DNA of 64,000 nucleotides, from NCBI GenBank assembly GCA_904063045.1, contig CAJFCJ010000005.1, forward strand, positions 3,873,689-3,937,688, in the 5' to 3' direction. This stretch comes from Dimorphilus gyrociliatus (taxonomy: Eukaryota; Annelida; Polychaeta; Dinophilidae). The stretch's first letter is position 1, and each line of letters starts with the position of its first letter. The position numbers and the translations under genes are program-made. Below the pieces are notes generated by a model, which saw only the letters and a program-made list of their open reading frames with translations, was not told the origin of the DNA and did not search any database. This document shows positions 22,801 through 35,100 of the stretch, one piece after another.

Positions 22801-25800
22801 TTATCGGAATAATAATTCCATTTGGCCGATGATATCAACACACAAGCGAAATTGTCGTTTGTGATTGGGAGTTCTATCTGAGGGGATAGTCCACGAATAC
22901 TAAAAAGACACTTTCACCCTACTATTGAATCTATCCTATCTAATGAATCGTTACGAATACCACTAAACGGGTGTTTTTATACTAATATTCTTTTGAAAAT
23001 TAGCTTTAAGATATTTCTGTCACTCTTCCTAATCTTAGCGTAGCGTTCCTTTCTTTAGATGAGACTAGGAAACTTTTACAATCAATATTTTTTTTTATAT
23101 ATTTTCTACGATAACCTATATTTTACGAATCGTGAGAAGACTCCTTCAATATTTAAACATAACATATATTACTTCCGAAGACCCACTTACGTTCTACTTC
23201 CACCCTTTTATAAACAAATTTTTTTTTAGGGTGTTCTATCTATCTAAACTTTTATACAGAGTATATCATTTTCCTCCTTTTTTTCTCTCTCTCTCTCTCT
23301 TCCTTACAGCTTCGATCATAGTCTCTTATGATATTTTCATACTATTCTGTTGACATTCTTATATCTATAAATCAATTAGTATTTATCAAAATATTATTAT
23401 TGTATAAATATTTAAACTAAAGTAAATATTACAGTTATCTTAATGAATTTAATACTTGATTTTTAGCATATTCATACAAGAAAAAATAAGGGACTCTCCA
23501 GAAAATACACTCTACTAATCCAGGGGTGTGGTAATATGACGAAGAGAGAGAGAGAGAGAGAGGAGATAGGTTAAAAATAAAAGAATAAGAAAAGAAAGAG
23601 ATCAATTTAGCAATAAGAAATTTCTTTATAATTATTCAACAAATTGCTTATATTTCCTCTTTATAAGCTTATAATCTCATGTATATCGTCGTTGGTGGCT
23701 TAGCTTTCTTTCCTTTGTCAGTTTTTCCATTTAATTTTTTTTTTAAAAAAAAAACTAAAGGAAAAAGATCCTTTGTCCACTTTCCGAATGCTATTAATAC
23801 CTATAAAATAATACTATAATTAAGGTCAGCAGAATTGTTAATACTTTTTTTTCCACATATTTAAATAGTTTTTAATGAATAATGTATAGATTTTACATAC
23901 ATTTGTATATATATTTGTGATTTTATATCCATCACACATTGTACATCACTTAACTATGTTTCTATAAATATCCAATATTCACCATAGTTATAAACATATA
24001 TACGTATTCTATATACAGTTACTCAAGTACTTCAATTGTTTTTAAATAGTATTAAATATATAATATAGTATTCATTAACTAAATTACCAAGTTTTTATTA
24101 ATTAATTTTATAGGCCTATAAGATAATAAAAACTGATTTTTCTTCTCTTTTTTATATATTTGTTATATCTAAAGATAGAAAAATAATAGCTTTTTTTTTC
24201 GCCCCTTTTTTCCTGGTTTATTAAAGCTAAACAATTCGGTTTCGTTTTGTAAATCCCAGTGCACTTATCCGTATAATCAATATTAACTTCCGGTTGAGCA
24301 CGCGATTGAATGATCCATCGGATGATAAAGGGATAACGAGCGTAAGGTATGTATTTTGTTTATAAATATATATAATATATATCTAAGATCGTAAAAATAG
24401 TTTGAAAGAAAATTAAATAAATCTTTTTTTTTTTTTTTAAAAAAAATATTTTCGGATTATTTAGGTTGCATTTTGGTGAAGATAACAGCAATAGATGTTT
24501 ATTCTCGAGGGGCGTTCTAAGAGGAAAGGGGGTGGCGGAAGCGGCGTATGTTCATATATGAAATATTTAAGATGAAACCATATCGTAAAGATCTGCTTGA
24601 AAAGGTTACAGTGCAAGGTTTAAACAAGAAATTGTCGTAATTTTTGTTCTTTTAATCAATTTCATCCTAATTCATCGGTATCGAAAATGTTTCAGAGGCT
24701 TGAGGCAAATTGACCTTGGTGTTAAAGGAGGCGAGAGAGGGGGGAGAAAGGAAGAAAGAAAATGTAAGGGGAAAAAGAAAATCCGATAAGAAGCTTTTAG
24801 AAGTTAAATGTACTCGAACCTAACGACGGTACAAGATTAATTCAATTTAATAAGCTACTCATTCAAAAGATCTATTTCATTAACCAACTCAAAACAACAT
24901 CCTTCTAGCGGGAGAGGGATAGAAGAGAATTAATATAATACGTTTAGGATAACTTGTTTAAACTTTAGGCCTATAATAGTTTTTCTTTCAGTGAAACAAA
25001 CATTAAAATCTACATTGAACCTTACTAATAAAATTAAAAAGTACTTATACAAATATATACATATACCTTTCACTGATTGTAAAAAAAAAGCCTAACTAGG
25101 CCTATAGATGGCGGTTTTTCCCTGTGTTTATTAGAAAATAAAGAAAACATAGTATAAGAAGATCAAAAAGAGGGAGAAAAGTTAAAGAATGATTCATTGG
25201 ATAGTCTGACCTCAAAAAAGAAAAGATGAAGGAGAAAGACAAATGGGAAGGATGGGGGATAGAAGGAATTTTTTAAGTTGAAAGAAATCATACCAACTCC
25301 CTTTTTGCTGTTGATATTTTTTGTTACAAAATAAAACAAAGGCATTGTCTTTTTTAAAACAATCAAACACAGTTTTGTAATAAATTCTCGAATTATTTGA
25401 AAGTTCATGTACCAAAATATATAATATAAGATATAGAGTACATGTTCTTGTTAACATCAACGAGTATTAACGATGTCCTATGAATTACTTAGCGGATATC
25501 CGTGTTGAAGAGTAAAAGGGATAAATGGTTGAAAAGTATTTTCTTTTACCTATATATTCTTTAGTTAATATTTGTCTTCTTAAAAAGGGAAATAGGTAAA
25601 CAGCAAGAAAAAGAGGGCAAACTGTTAAAAGAAGTCAATTTAAATATACATATATAAATATCAATTAAGATGATTTAGACCTATAAAAGGCTATAAATAA
25701 AATATTTAACCTTTGAATCAATCAACGTATTAAACTATAGAGGAATCTTTTGATTTTGTAATCCTCTTTCCTAATTTTATTATTTATTAAAAAACACGAA

Positions 25801-26452
25801 ATTGTTGAAAAGTAATAGAATATTTTTCATTGGTGTTCTTGTAACTTTCTACTTAAAACAGAGAAAGGAATTCGATAGTTTAAGGAATGAGGAGACAGGC
25901 GAAAATTGGATATATTAGACATTTAACAAAGTTATAAGTTATATATACAATGTACATGTATTGTATACAAGTTGTAGGTTAAATGGGTATATAGTATGTC
26001 TTTAAGAGAACAGTAGCTTAAATGTATGTAAATACGTTAATGGTGCAAAGGAATTGATTAAGAATAAAATGGAGTTAAACTGCTTTCTATTTATCCCTTC
26101 TCCAGACGGTTGTAGGGAAAATACTTGCGCAACCGATAAACCGGACCAGATAACCTTTTGGCGAATGACTTAACAGTCAATTAAACAACGCCTGTTCGCC
26201 TACGTTCGAAGGTGAAGACAAACAAATAAAAGCGGTATATTTAGCGCTCTCAATTCGAAACAAGTGCTGCCAGTTTGTTTTGTTTGCCATCGCCTATACG
26301 GCTTTTAGCAACGCTATACGCAAAGAAAGAGAGGGCTTGTTTTCGTTTTCTACTGTATTTTATTTCTATATAATATTATTACACAAAAACTATAAATAGA
26401 CGCCTCCAGTTTTTTTGTTTTTTTGTTCCATACTCGTTCTCCTTCTCTTTCT

Positions 26453-26506
<54 letters not shown>

Positions 26507-26598
26507 TTCTCTCGTTAACATACATACAATCTTTTTTCTGTTTTGTTCATTCTAGCATATTCCATTTTTCTTAAAAAATAAATACAACTTTGAATTTT
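19860..26598. other. Long gene-free interval (6.7 kb)
   Basis: Contains the GABBR2 3' end, GA-rich tracts near 20290-20400 and 20550-20640, small CT and GA repeats near 23290 and 23540, four TAGGCCTA palindromes (22385, 24111, 24965, 25097) and two CGCCATCT words. Open frames here are short, low in complexity and AT-driven. I see no exon I can support; regulatory DNA for the DMRT gene could lie here. Confidence 0.55.
26455..26513. repeat. CT microsatellite
   Basis: About 59 bases of CT repeat with a few T interruptions, about 85 bases beyond the stop codon of the DMRT gene. Confidence 0.95.
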
Positions 26599-28365
26599 CT
26601 ATCTGGCAATAATTGATTCAACACTAAATTTTAGAGGCACTTTTTTAGTTGTTGGTTCGTCCGTAACGACTTTTGGCTTTTTTTCGTCGTCAGAACCAAA
26701 TGCAGGATGAGTGGAGGTTGATGTGAGAGAAGCTCTTGATTGGACACCGCTCATACCAGCTACTATATGTTCAATAGCCTTTTCAAGATTCCCACTACAA
26801 CTATGTAGAATTAACTCCAGAAATTGTGGATTATGAGTAGGGAAGAGCTTTCGGAGGAAACCCCCTTGTTCTGAGGAACTCTTAACCGGTATCGGAAGTG
26901 GCAATTTGAAAATTGGTTGAACGGCAGCTTGCTGCCTTTGAAGTGTTAATGCATCCAATTCTTTATCGGCGAAGGCTTTGCGCTTGCGCATTCTTTCGTT
27001 TATAACTGGATGCTGTGGAGTTCTTGGTTCAGTCTGACCTACATTGCGGAAGCGCATATTATAAGCTGCAAAAAAAGGGAAATATTATTAAATAGGAAGT
27101 CGAACGTGTGGTCTAAATGCTCCTCTGAACTAGGGAGCGAAGGAAAACAAACAAAAATCTCGTTCGTATGAAAACGTAGCTGATTCGTGCCATATTTTCT
27201 AGATGAAATTATATCCGCCAAAGTCTGGGTTAAATCAGCTAGATAACGCTCAATATGAACCGTGTACAAACACGGGTGAAAGCGACTCGGACCGATAAAG
27301 CCGCCGATAAGGAGATAGAAGCGAATAGATGCGCGAGATGAACTATAAAGTACGTTAGCTTATCTTCGCCTTTTGTTTGTTGACGGTAGGTCACGGTTCT
27401 CAAGGTTATTTGTTCAGTTAGAATATTAGATGGAAAAGTAAGGATCGAATTTACAATATTTACAAATACCTACATTGCAGTATTTCTCTGGACAACGTAT
27501 GCTGTTGCAGATTTCTCAGATTGCGTTGCAGAGTTTTTCGATATTGTAAAAGGTTCGCAGCGTTCCGTACCTTCTGTTGACCGGAAGCAGTATTATTCTC
27601 CGAAACCTGATGTTGATGCCTGGAAAGAAAAGGAAAAGAAAACGTTTATAGCTTGATAAGATTATGATAAAAATTGGTCCTAGGTGACCACCTCCCTATT
27701 CCCAAACTTTTTTCAAAAAGAAAATACATCGGGCCACCAGAATTCTTGCCCATGGGCACCCGACCTTTCACCTATTCACGTTGGCTATACGTGTAGACAC
27801 TCGTCTTCGGGGTGTCCGGCACACCGTGGTACCGTATGGTCAGAAATATGTTTGACCCATATTTGTTCCAACTTCGGACATCCCGCTGAATTTTGGAACA
27901 AATGTTTGTGAAAATAATATGCAATGTATACTCAAATCTGTATACAGTTTTGCAGTACAGCAACTAGGTCATGAGTAGTACCCCCATCGAAAATAATGGA
28001 ATACTTTAACAACTAGATAATTCGTTACAAGACATTCAAGCCGAAAACAAATTGGATAAACTTGTTCGTACATAAAAATGCATGTCATACCTTCTTAAAG
28101 CCACTTGAGCCGCCATTACTCTCTGTCTTTCGACCACTAATAGGCAATTAGCGCAAACACAGTCTTTCCACCTGCAATATTTTTTGTGGCCCTTTAAGCA
28201 GCTCACGACACCGTGATTTCTACATCTAGCACATTTTGGAGTCCTTAATATCCTCCTCTTTTTCTGTTCCTTTCCACCATCAGTTAATGAAAATGTATGT
28301 TCTTCAAAATCAGCTTCAATGTCGATTTCAGAATCCGAATCGGAGTTGGATTGTTGATCGGTCAT
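26599..28365 (-). CDS. DMRT transcription factor with DM and DMA domains (3 exons)
   Basis: Exons on the minus strand: 28365-28091, 27619-27474, 27065-26599; 888 bases in frame, 295 residues. I chose the ATG at 28365 (MTDQQS, then an acidic Ser-rich leader) over one 45 bases upstream because the acidic leader is family-like. The DM domain (about residues 38-91) has the full set of Cys and His zinc ligands ([23 protein letters not shown]) and the [15 protein letters not shown] recognition helix. A DMA (CUE-like) domain is at about 210-244 ([17 protein letters not shown], then [15 protein letters not shown]). DM plus DMA marks the DMRT3/DMRTA (Dmrt4/5, dmrt93B/99B) branch, which acts in neural and gonadal patterning. 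The donor at 27473 (GTAGGT) is the one that keeps the frame; a donor three bases further on would bring in a stop. Which DMA-type paralogue it is remains unresolved. Confidence 0.92.
27861..27903. repeat. Inverted repeat (11-bp stem) in DMRT intron 1
   Basis: ATTTGTTCCAA (27861-27871) and TTGGAACAAAT (27893-27903) are perfect complements around a 21-base spacer. The surrounding 150 bases are unusually GC-rich for this intron and hold further short palindromes (GGTGT...ACACC and TATGGTCA...TGACCCATA). Confidence 0.7.
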
Positions 28366-28389
28366 TTTTCGAATAGGTCTCACGAACGA

Positions 28390-28397
28390 ATGCAAAT
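28390..28397 (+). promoter_or_regulatory. Octamer ATGCAAAT and nearby CCAAT box upstream of DMRT
   Basis: A perfect POU-family octamer lies 25 bases upstream of the DMRT start codon, with a CCAAT box (ATTGG on the plus strand, 28432-28436) a little further upstream. The motifs are seen; activity is inferred. Confidence 0.35.
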
Positions 28398-28410
28398 ACA
28401 CAAGAGACAA

Positions 28411-31400
28411 AGCTAGTTTGGTTCATTTCTGATTGGTGAGTTTTTATCCTTAGCCACGCCTACTTTTGGTGCAAACAGCTGGATAGTGTTGAAGGATGGA
28501 TTAAATTACGACTCGCTGTGGTAGGTTGTGTGCTGTATGTTTGCTGTTTCATAAAACGCTCGAATATAGCTATATATCTTTTTACAAGTCACGTAATAAC
28601 GTGTTCTCAAATTGGTTATTGAAGTCGCCCAAAAAAAAATTTTTTTTTTTTTCAATCATCATTATCTCTTTCTAAAATACATAATTAGGCCAAATGAAAA
28701 CTATGTAACAACTTCCTAGATGATTGTTATTTTGATACTAAAACTTATTCTCCCATCTTTTTCTCAGACAAACCTTCGAAGAGAAAAGAAGCGTCCTTCA
28801 AAGATAAAAGTTTCGATTAAGTTAGCGCATTCCAACAAAATTCATTATTCATTCGAAACAATCCGTAAGATAGCTCTAGCAGACCGGACCAATTAGATAA
28901 AGGATAAGAAATAGATTTTGATTAATTATAGACTTTTTTCGTTTTGTTATTGAAAATAAGCTTAGAATAGAAGATTTTTTTTTTGGAAAGTGTTCTCTAT
29001 TGGTTTTTGCAGTTAAGTAAAAAAATAAAATAAAAGAAAAGCAAGACGATACGAAAATTGTTTGTCTAAGAAAGTAGTAAATTTATGTTCAAATTTCTAT
29101 TGTTTGCCATTCTAAATACGCATCATTATACGGTGTTTAATAGGTTTTATTGGATTCTTTACTCGATAATGTCTATTTAAATTACAAGGCAACAGGAGAT
29201 ATACTTTACACTCTATTTATACACAAAAGTAGACTTCTACAAGTTGAATTTTGGTATTGTTACAATCTTTTCTTTTTCTTTCTTATCGATATATTTACTT
29301 AAAGAGAATAGCTTAATATATACATATATATCTTTTATATGTTTCAATATATTTACTAACAATGATAAACAAGCTTTCTTTACGATATTTGACAATAAAC
29401 TGTTAAGAAGAAGATACTATTACCCTTTAATGCGATGTACGTTGAACTTTTATAGGATAAATGCGCAATAAAATTTAAAAAAAAAGAAAACTAAAAAAAA
29501 GGAAGAGAGGAGAAAAAGATGGAGAAAGTTTGAGAAAAGAAAACTTTGCTGACCATGTAAAAAAAAACCAGAAAAGAAGGATTTAGAAGATAGAATAGAA
29601 TAAAAACACAACAGAAATTAATAATAAAAATAACAATAAAAATAAGAATAACAATAATAGTAAAAACAATATAAATAACATATCCTGGGGAGGAGGGAAA
29701 GGATGACGCGGACGATGATAAGGGGGAATAGGAGGGCAATGAGGACATTGCGCCAACGATGTAAAAACGACGCAAAAGTATGAAGTACATCTATATTTTT
29801 TGATTAGGGGAAAATGGAACAAAAAAGGCAAACAGATAGAAAGAAAGATAGAATTAGGATGATATAGTAAATTCGCATTAGACGGATAATATGCGCGTAC
29901 GTTTGCCAGGTTTTGCAAGGCGCCCTCATTTGTCAAAATTTAGCTCGCCCTGACGTTTGTCGGGTGACTTTCGACACTATTACAGATATTATCTGACAGA
30001 TGGAAAAATATGTTATTAAAGGCGCCATTTCCAATAAACTTTAAAGTAGATTTATATCTTATCAGTCTCACGATTTTTATTTCACTTTCACTCTTTAATA
30101 AATAATCTAATAGAATTTACATAAACAGTTGAACTTTACCAGTAAAAAGACATATTGCGTAATTGAATGCAAAGAGTTTTAACTTACTGTAAGATAATAG
30201 CTAACTGTCGTCGTAGTGAATTTATTCGAATAAATAAAAATCTGGGTAAAATGGGTTATAAATTAATTTCTAGACCCTTAAAATGTTGTGATTTAATACG
30301 TTCATAAATAGAAAGTAAAGTGGCAAATAACATACGGAACCCAAATTTGTTGGGGAATCCCGAAGCGTCCGCTAAAAAGCCACTAAATCTACAAAAACCC
30401 CCAATGGTGATTATTAATGAAGCGCACCTGCTTAATTATGTTTTGCTTTCTGGATAATTACTATTTCATTAGTGTCAACAATTCCTTCTGGGCATATTAC
30501 TATCATATATATATATATATATATTGCCCGATTTAACACTCTTCTTTATCTCTTCTCTTTTTCTGAATTATCTAATAATCTGTTCAGATCTTGCCGCCAC
30601 CTTTCTAAGATTGCCAACAAATCGACTGAGAACAACCTCAAGAGACAGGGAGCATAGAGCACGATTACGCGAGTGTAGATAAGACTAGATAAGACGAGTT
30701 TGGTCGAGTGATAGGCGATACGTGTAGAGCCCGGCGCGCTATTCGATTGATGTGTTACTTAAATCATTCGATCTCGGTATGCGATGTATGTTTTCTCACA
30801 TGTAGGTCAGTTTTCGAGCCTTTTTTCTTTCGTTGTTCTTTCCTGTTTGTAGTTTGGCGGGAGAAAGTTTTTACTGAAAATTAATACTTTTACAACCTCT
30901 TATCGAACAGATGTCCTCGCACGCTTATATCGACTATTAGTCGACAATGCTGCCATCTATCTACCATTTCCAACTAATTCAGTTTTCCATGCTTCCGCAA
31001 TCATCCATTCTGGCTAGATTACAGGCCTAAGAAGGGTAATCGGTGGATAAGGGCGAAAGTGAAGACCATGTATAATTCTGAGATTTGCTTATCACCCTCT
31101 TTAGGCTGAGTCCCAGGTGTTCCCGAAACTAAACTTATCAAAAAATAGGAAAGGCTTCCTTTCCAAGATACGCTCATTTAATTTTCTAGTAGCTTGTCCT
31201 CTATCACGTATACATTAGAAGGAGATCACAAATACATAAGATCGAGTCCAAATTAGCTCTATACTTCTTTTTGTAAATCATAAATTGCTGCTAAATCTGG
31301 CACGTTTTACCATCCACTAAGATGCAGGGAATATGCCTTGATTAGCCTATAAATAATTGATAGAGATAAGTAGGTAACGCTGTTTTCTGCATCTCTTCGT

Positions 31401-31805
31401 ACCTTTTACTCCTTGGCACAAGTAAAAACGAACTTTTAAAGTAATTCAACGAGGCGTCTAATGGGTTGCCCGAGAGACGTCTACGTTGGTTATTATAAGC
31501 AGATCTAGAGACGCTTGAGGTGCGACCTATCTATTGTAATCTTAAACCTATAATAGTGAGAAATTATATATCAGTAAATATAATGTTCATTATAATAAAT
31601 GAGACACGTAAATAGTGGAATGGGCAGTTGGAATGGGTGGCAGGAGGATAGAGTAGCATTATTAATTTGGTCTTTGTACATACAGAGAGGAAAGAATGAG
31701 GAAACGAGTGCAGGGGGGAGAAAGAGCAGTAAAGGGGGGTTGTAAGGGGTAGACGGAAAAAGCGGGCTAGGAAAGGAGACGACTTACAAACGTTCCCGTT
31801 GGCAA
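28411..31805. other. Gene-free interval between DMRT and the iGluR gene
   Basis: AT-rich, with poly-A/T runs and a purine-rich stretch near 29470-29760 that gives low-complexity open frames on the minus strand. Some segments near 30580-31120 and 31440-31530 are richer in GC, but I could not build exons from them. Confidence 0.5.
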
Positions 31806-31833
31806 TCACGTGATAGATATTGGTCACGTGACC
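31806..31833. promoter_or_regulatory. Tandem CACGTG E-boxes
   Basis: TCACGTGA (31806-31813) and the 12-base palindrome GGTCACGTGACC (31822-31833) lie 18 bases apart centre to centre, about 350 bases upstream of the iGluR start. GTCACGTGAC matches the CLEAR/TFEB-MITF consensus, and CACGTG pairs are also used by CLOCK-type bHLH factors. Binding is inferred. Confidence 0.4.
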
Positions 31834-32073
31834 GCGATCGTTTCGTTTCCAGCTCATTTCGAACGACGAACCCGTGAAAAAGTCTCTTTTGTATGTGGAA
31901 TTTGGACCGGCGCCTGTTTATTTATAGATAAGTTTATCCAATGTAATTTATTTCGACATTTTCGAAGGTGAGATTTTCTATTTGTTCTTTCTTATTAAGT
32001 GCAAAAGAATATTCAATTAAGGAAACAAATAAACTTCGATTTAGATTAACCCAGACGGAACTTAAGAAATTGA

Positions 32074-32125
32074 TGACGTCACAACTGTGTGCAGCTCTTA
32101 AGCTCATTGGATGTTCACATATAAG
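32074..32125 (+). promoter_or_regulatory. CRE plus TATA-like core promoter of the iGluR gene
   Basis: A full cAMP-response element, TGACGTCA (32074-32081, followed by CAAC), lies 46 bases upstream of a TATA-like TATAAG (32120-32125). The start codon at 32173 is 53 bases further on, so the 5' untranslated region would be very short. Confidence 0.45.
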
Positions 32126-32172
32126 GGAGAGATGTCTGCTTGTTCATTTAGAGATGGAACGTGACTGAAGAC

Positions 32173-35100
32173 ATGCAATTCCATCGAATTCTTCCCAAAT
32201 TGCTTCTCCTGTTAGCCTTTCGAGCGTCTAATGCCGCTAAATGCTCTCTTACAGTCGGTAGGTTACTTTTTATCCTTCGAAGGATTTTCGTTCTCTTTTA
32301 TAAAAATCCTGTACTCTATGGGAGGAATAAGATTAGTCTTGAAGATTAGTAAGTTTCGGATAGAAGCACTATGTAAAAAGAGGAAAATCGCTATAAGGCG
32401 AGACTGTTTATCACCAAAGCAAACAAGGGATTTTCGCTTTCGATGAAAGTTTTTTCAAGACTTTTAAATTAAGCCTAATCGATTTGTAGACGACAACATC
32501 GGTTAAAATGTCTAAATTACAATAAAACGTACAGCATAGACAAACTAAGTGGCAGTTGACTGAAAAAGAGATACATTTTCAGCCTAATTTGTATATTTCC
32601 GACCTCACTAGTATAAGGACAATAGGGTAAAATGTCCTCTCCAACTTTCCGCTCTATAGATTACAAATCCTTTACAGACAACCAACTGTATATTTTGCAA
32701 TATAAGCTGAATATGTTTGTTGTCAAGCGGAATAGAGAGGGTAGACGTCAGTTTGGCTTTTCTCGCGGCTTCATTGTGAGATCTCGGCATGTGCACGTAT
32801 TATGGAAAAAAATAAAAAAAAAGTAAAAAAAAGGGAACACTAACAGTTCTATTTAACATATGAATATCTATATTTATATGAATATAAATACATATATTCA
32901 TATATATTTACACTTATATATGTACGTTACCATACAATAATGTTTATACATGGTATGTAATGTGCATAGTGCACCAGATACGATTCTATTCACTATGTAT
33001 TTAGTATATACACTCTCCAAGACGTATATATGTGTGCATAATTCTATATATTTCGTTTATATTGTACTACAAACAAAGTCTTTCTTTGCGGTTTTTTTTC
33101 TCTGAGCTCTTTGACAGACTATCTCAGATATAAATCATCAGCGACTGCAAGTTGATTAAATGAGAGTCGACTTTTTCTTCACTTCTGTTTCCGCAATAGA
33201 AGAGTTGGCACTTTGACGCCAACGTCTATTTTCGTTCAATATATACTCATCGCTGTTTGCAAACATACTACACGGTCGACGGAATTACGTTTGTCACCAT
33301 CGCGTATATGAGGCGTTATTTTCGTCTTTATTATACAGCTGCAACAATAAATAAATCCCCACAATATACAGTTTTAATTAACAGTTTTTCGTTAAATTTT
33401 TCAGGGGTTCTCAACTCTCCTCTCGGGGAGGGACTATCTTGGGAAAAACTTGCTCAGACGGCTTACAAGGCTCTAAGAAATACGGGTCGTTATGACGTTA
33501 ATTTCAAATTTCAAAACGTTACTTATTGGAGAGAGACGAGCTTCGAAAATTTGAATAGAGGTATTACTTGACGATAATAATGATAATATACAAAAAGTCG
33601 ATATATACAATATACAAGTCTAAATATTCTTAAGAAGCCTACTTTTTCTGTTGTCCTTTCCTTTCTTCCTTGTTCAAACTTCATTTAGCTGTGAAAATAA
33701 AGCATATCAGTGGATCGGGTGTTTGTCTCATTAATTAAAATAGAGAGACGCTCGAGTGGTGATGCTTAAATCGTGAAGATAAACGATACGGTTTAAAAAA
33801 ATAGGAATAGAGATCTTTTTAAAAAGAAACGAGCGTTACTATTCTTTTTAACGGAAGTCTTTTGTATTCGCACGTCTATTTGTACGCTTAACTGGCGAAT
33901 ATGTTTGTAAACGGAGAAGATTGATGTTTTATTGATATCTGATACGTAAGAAAAGTGGAAATTCGATTCAAGATGCTCTTTATGCGTTAGAACGCAAATA
34001 TAGAATTTAGAATTCGAGAGACGCCAAATTTGACGCCGAAAAATATGACAATCTTCCCTTACAAAATTATTTATTCATTTGTTGTATAATAATGAAATTT
34101 ATTAATTTAATGATTTCAGCTCACGCTGAGATAGGATCTGGTGGGTATGACGCCCTAATCGGACCGTATAGCTATGTAAATGCAATAGCAGCAGCTACTA
34201 AAGATTTTAGTGTACCTTTTTTTACGACGCCTGTAGCCAGTTCACTAATGCAAGTTAGTTATTACTTTCTTAAAAAAGGGAAGTGTGTAATGAATTTTCA
34301 CCTCGGCTTGATAACAATTATATTTGTGCAGTGGAAGGAGAACTCCTTGTCAATCCTACCCGATCAGTCGGATCAGGCGGAAGTCACGCTACAATTAGTT
34401 CGCCAATACAAATGGACCGAATTAGCTGTACTTTACGAACGCGATTTGGGTAAGGGACCTTCTGCATGCAAAAATCTTTCCCCTTCCCCTCTCTCATAAT
34501 CCATTTTTCCCCTATATTTACTATGCCTTATTCGTTCTAACTGCCAGCTACAAGTTTAAACAAGAATAGGTCTATCTCTCTGCTATATAATATAAACTGT
34601 AGATAGTACATGTACAAATATATATATAAATGACATATACGGTATTTATATAGATATGGATTGTATAAATTAGTTTCTATTATTCATTTTATACTCTGTC
34701 ACTATATGTCTACTTGTTTCGCATCTCTTCTCATCCCCCATTCCCCCCTTCACACGCTTCCTTCTCTCTTTACTATTGATTGTCCTTACCCTAATCAATT
34801 TCTGTTCTCGGCCTCACAGGAACAGATTTTATCGAAGTATTCGTGCAAGAAGCGGATTTGCACGTGCGTTCTTGGAGGGTAGAAGAGTCGTTTACCAAAC
34901 TTCTAATAAAAAAGAAATTGCTGGCTATAAGGAACATGTCTGTTACGAAAATCATAGTTCTCGCATCGGCGAATTGCACAAATCGAATCCTAGAGGAGGT
35001 AATTTTTTTATGGTCATAAATATTAATTAGTTCTTATTACTTTGACCATGATGTTGATTGATTTAAAAACAGGTAAAAAAACAAAAACAAAATGCTATAT

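Noticed and set aside
27684-27911. Plus-strand 75-codon frame with several Cys inside DMRT intron 1
   Set aside because: It starts in low-complexity DNA, and its Cys-rich part coincides with a palindrome-dense segment. No splice or signal-peptide support.
29491-29936. Overlapping hydrophobic frames on the minus strand
   Set aside because: They come from a purine-rich plus-strand tract; composition is Phe/Leu/Ile-heavy with no domain.
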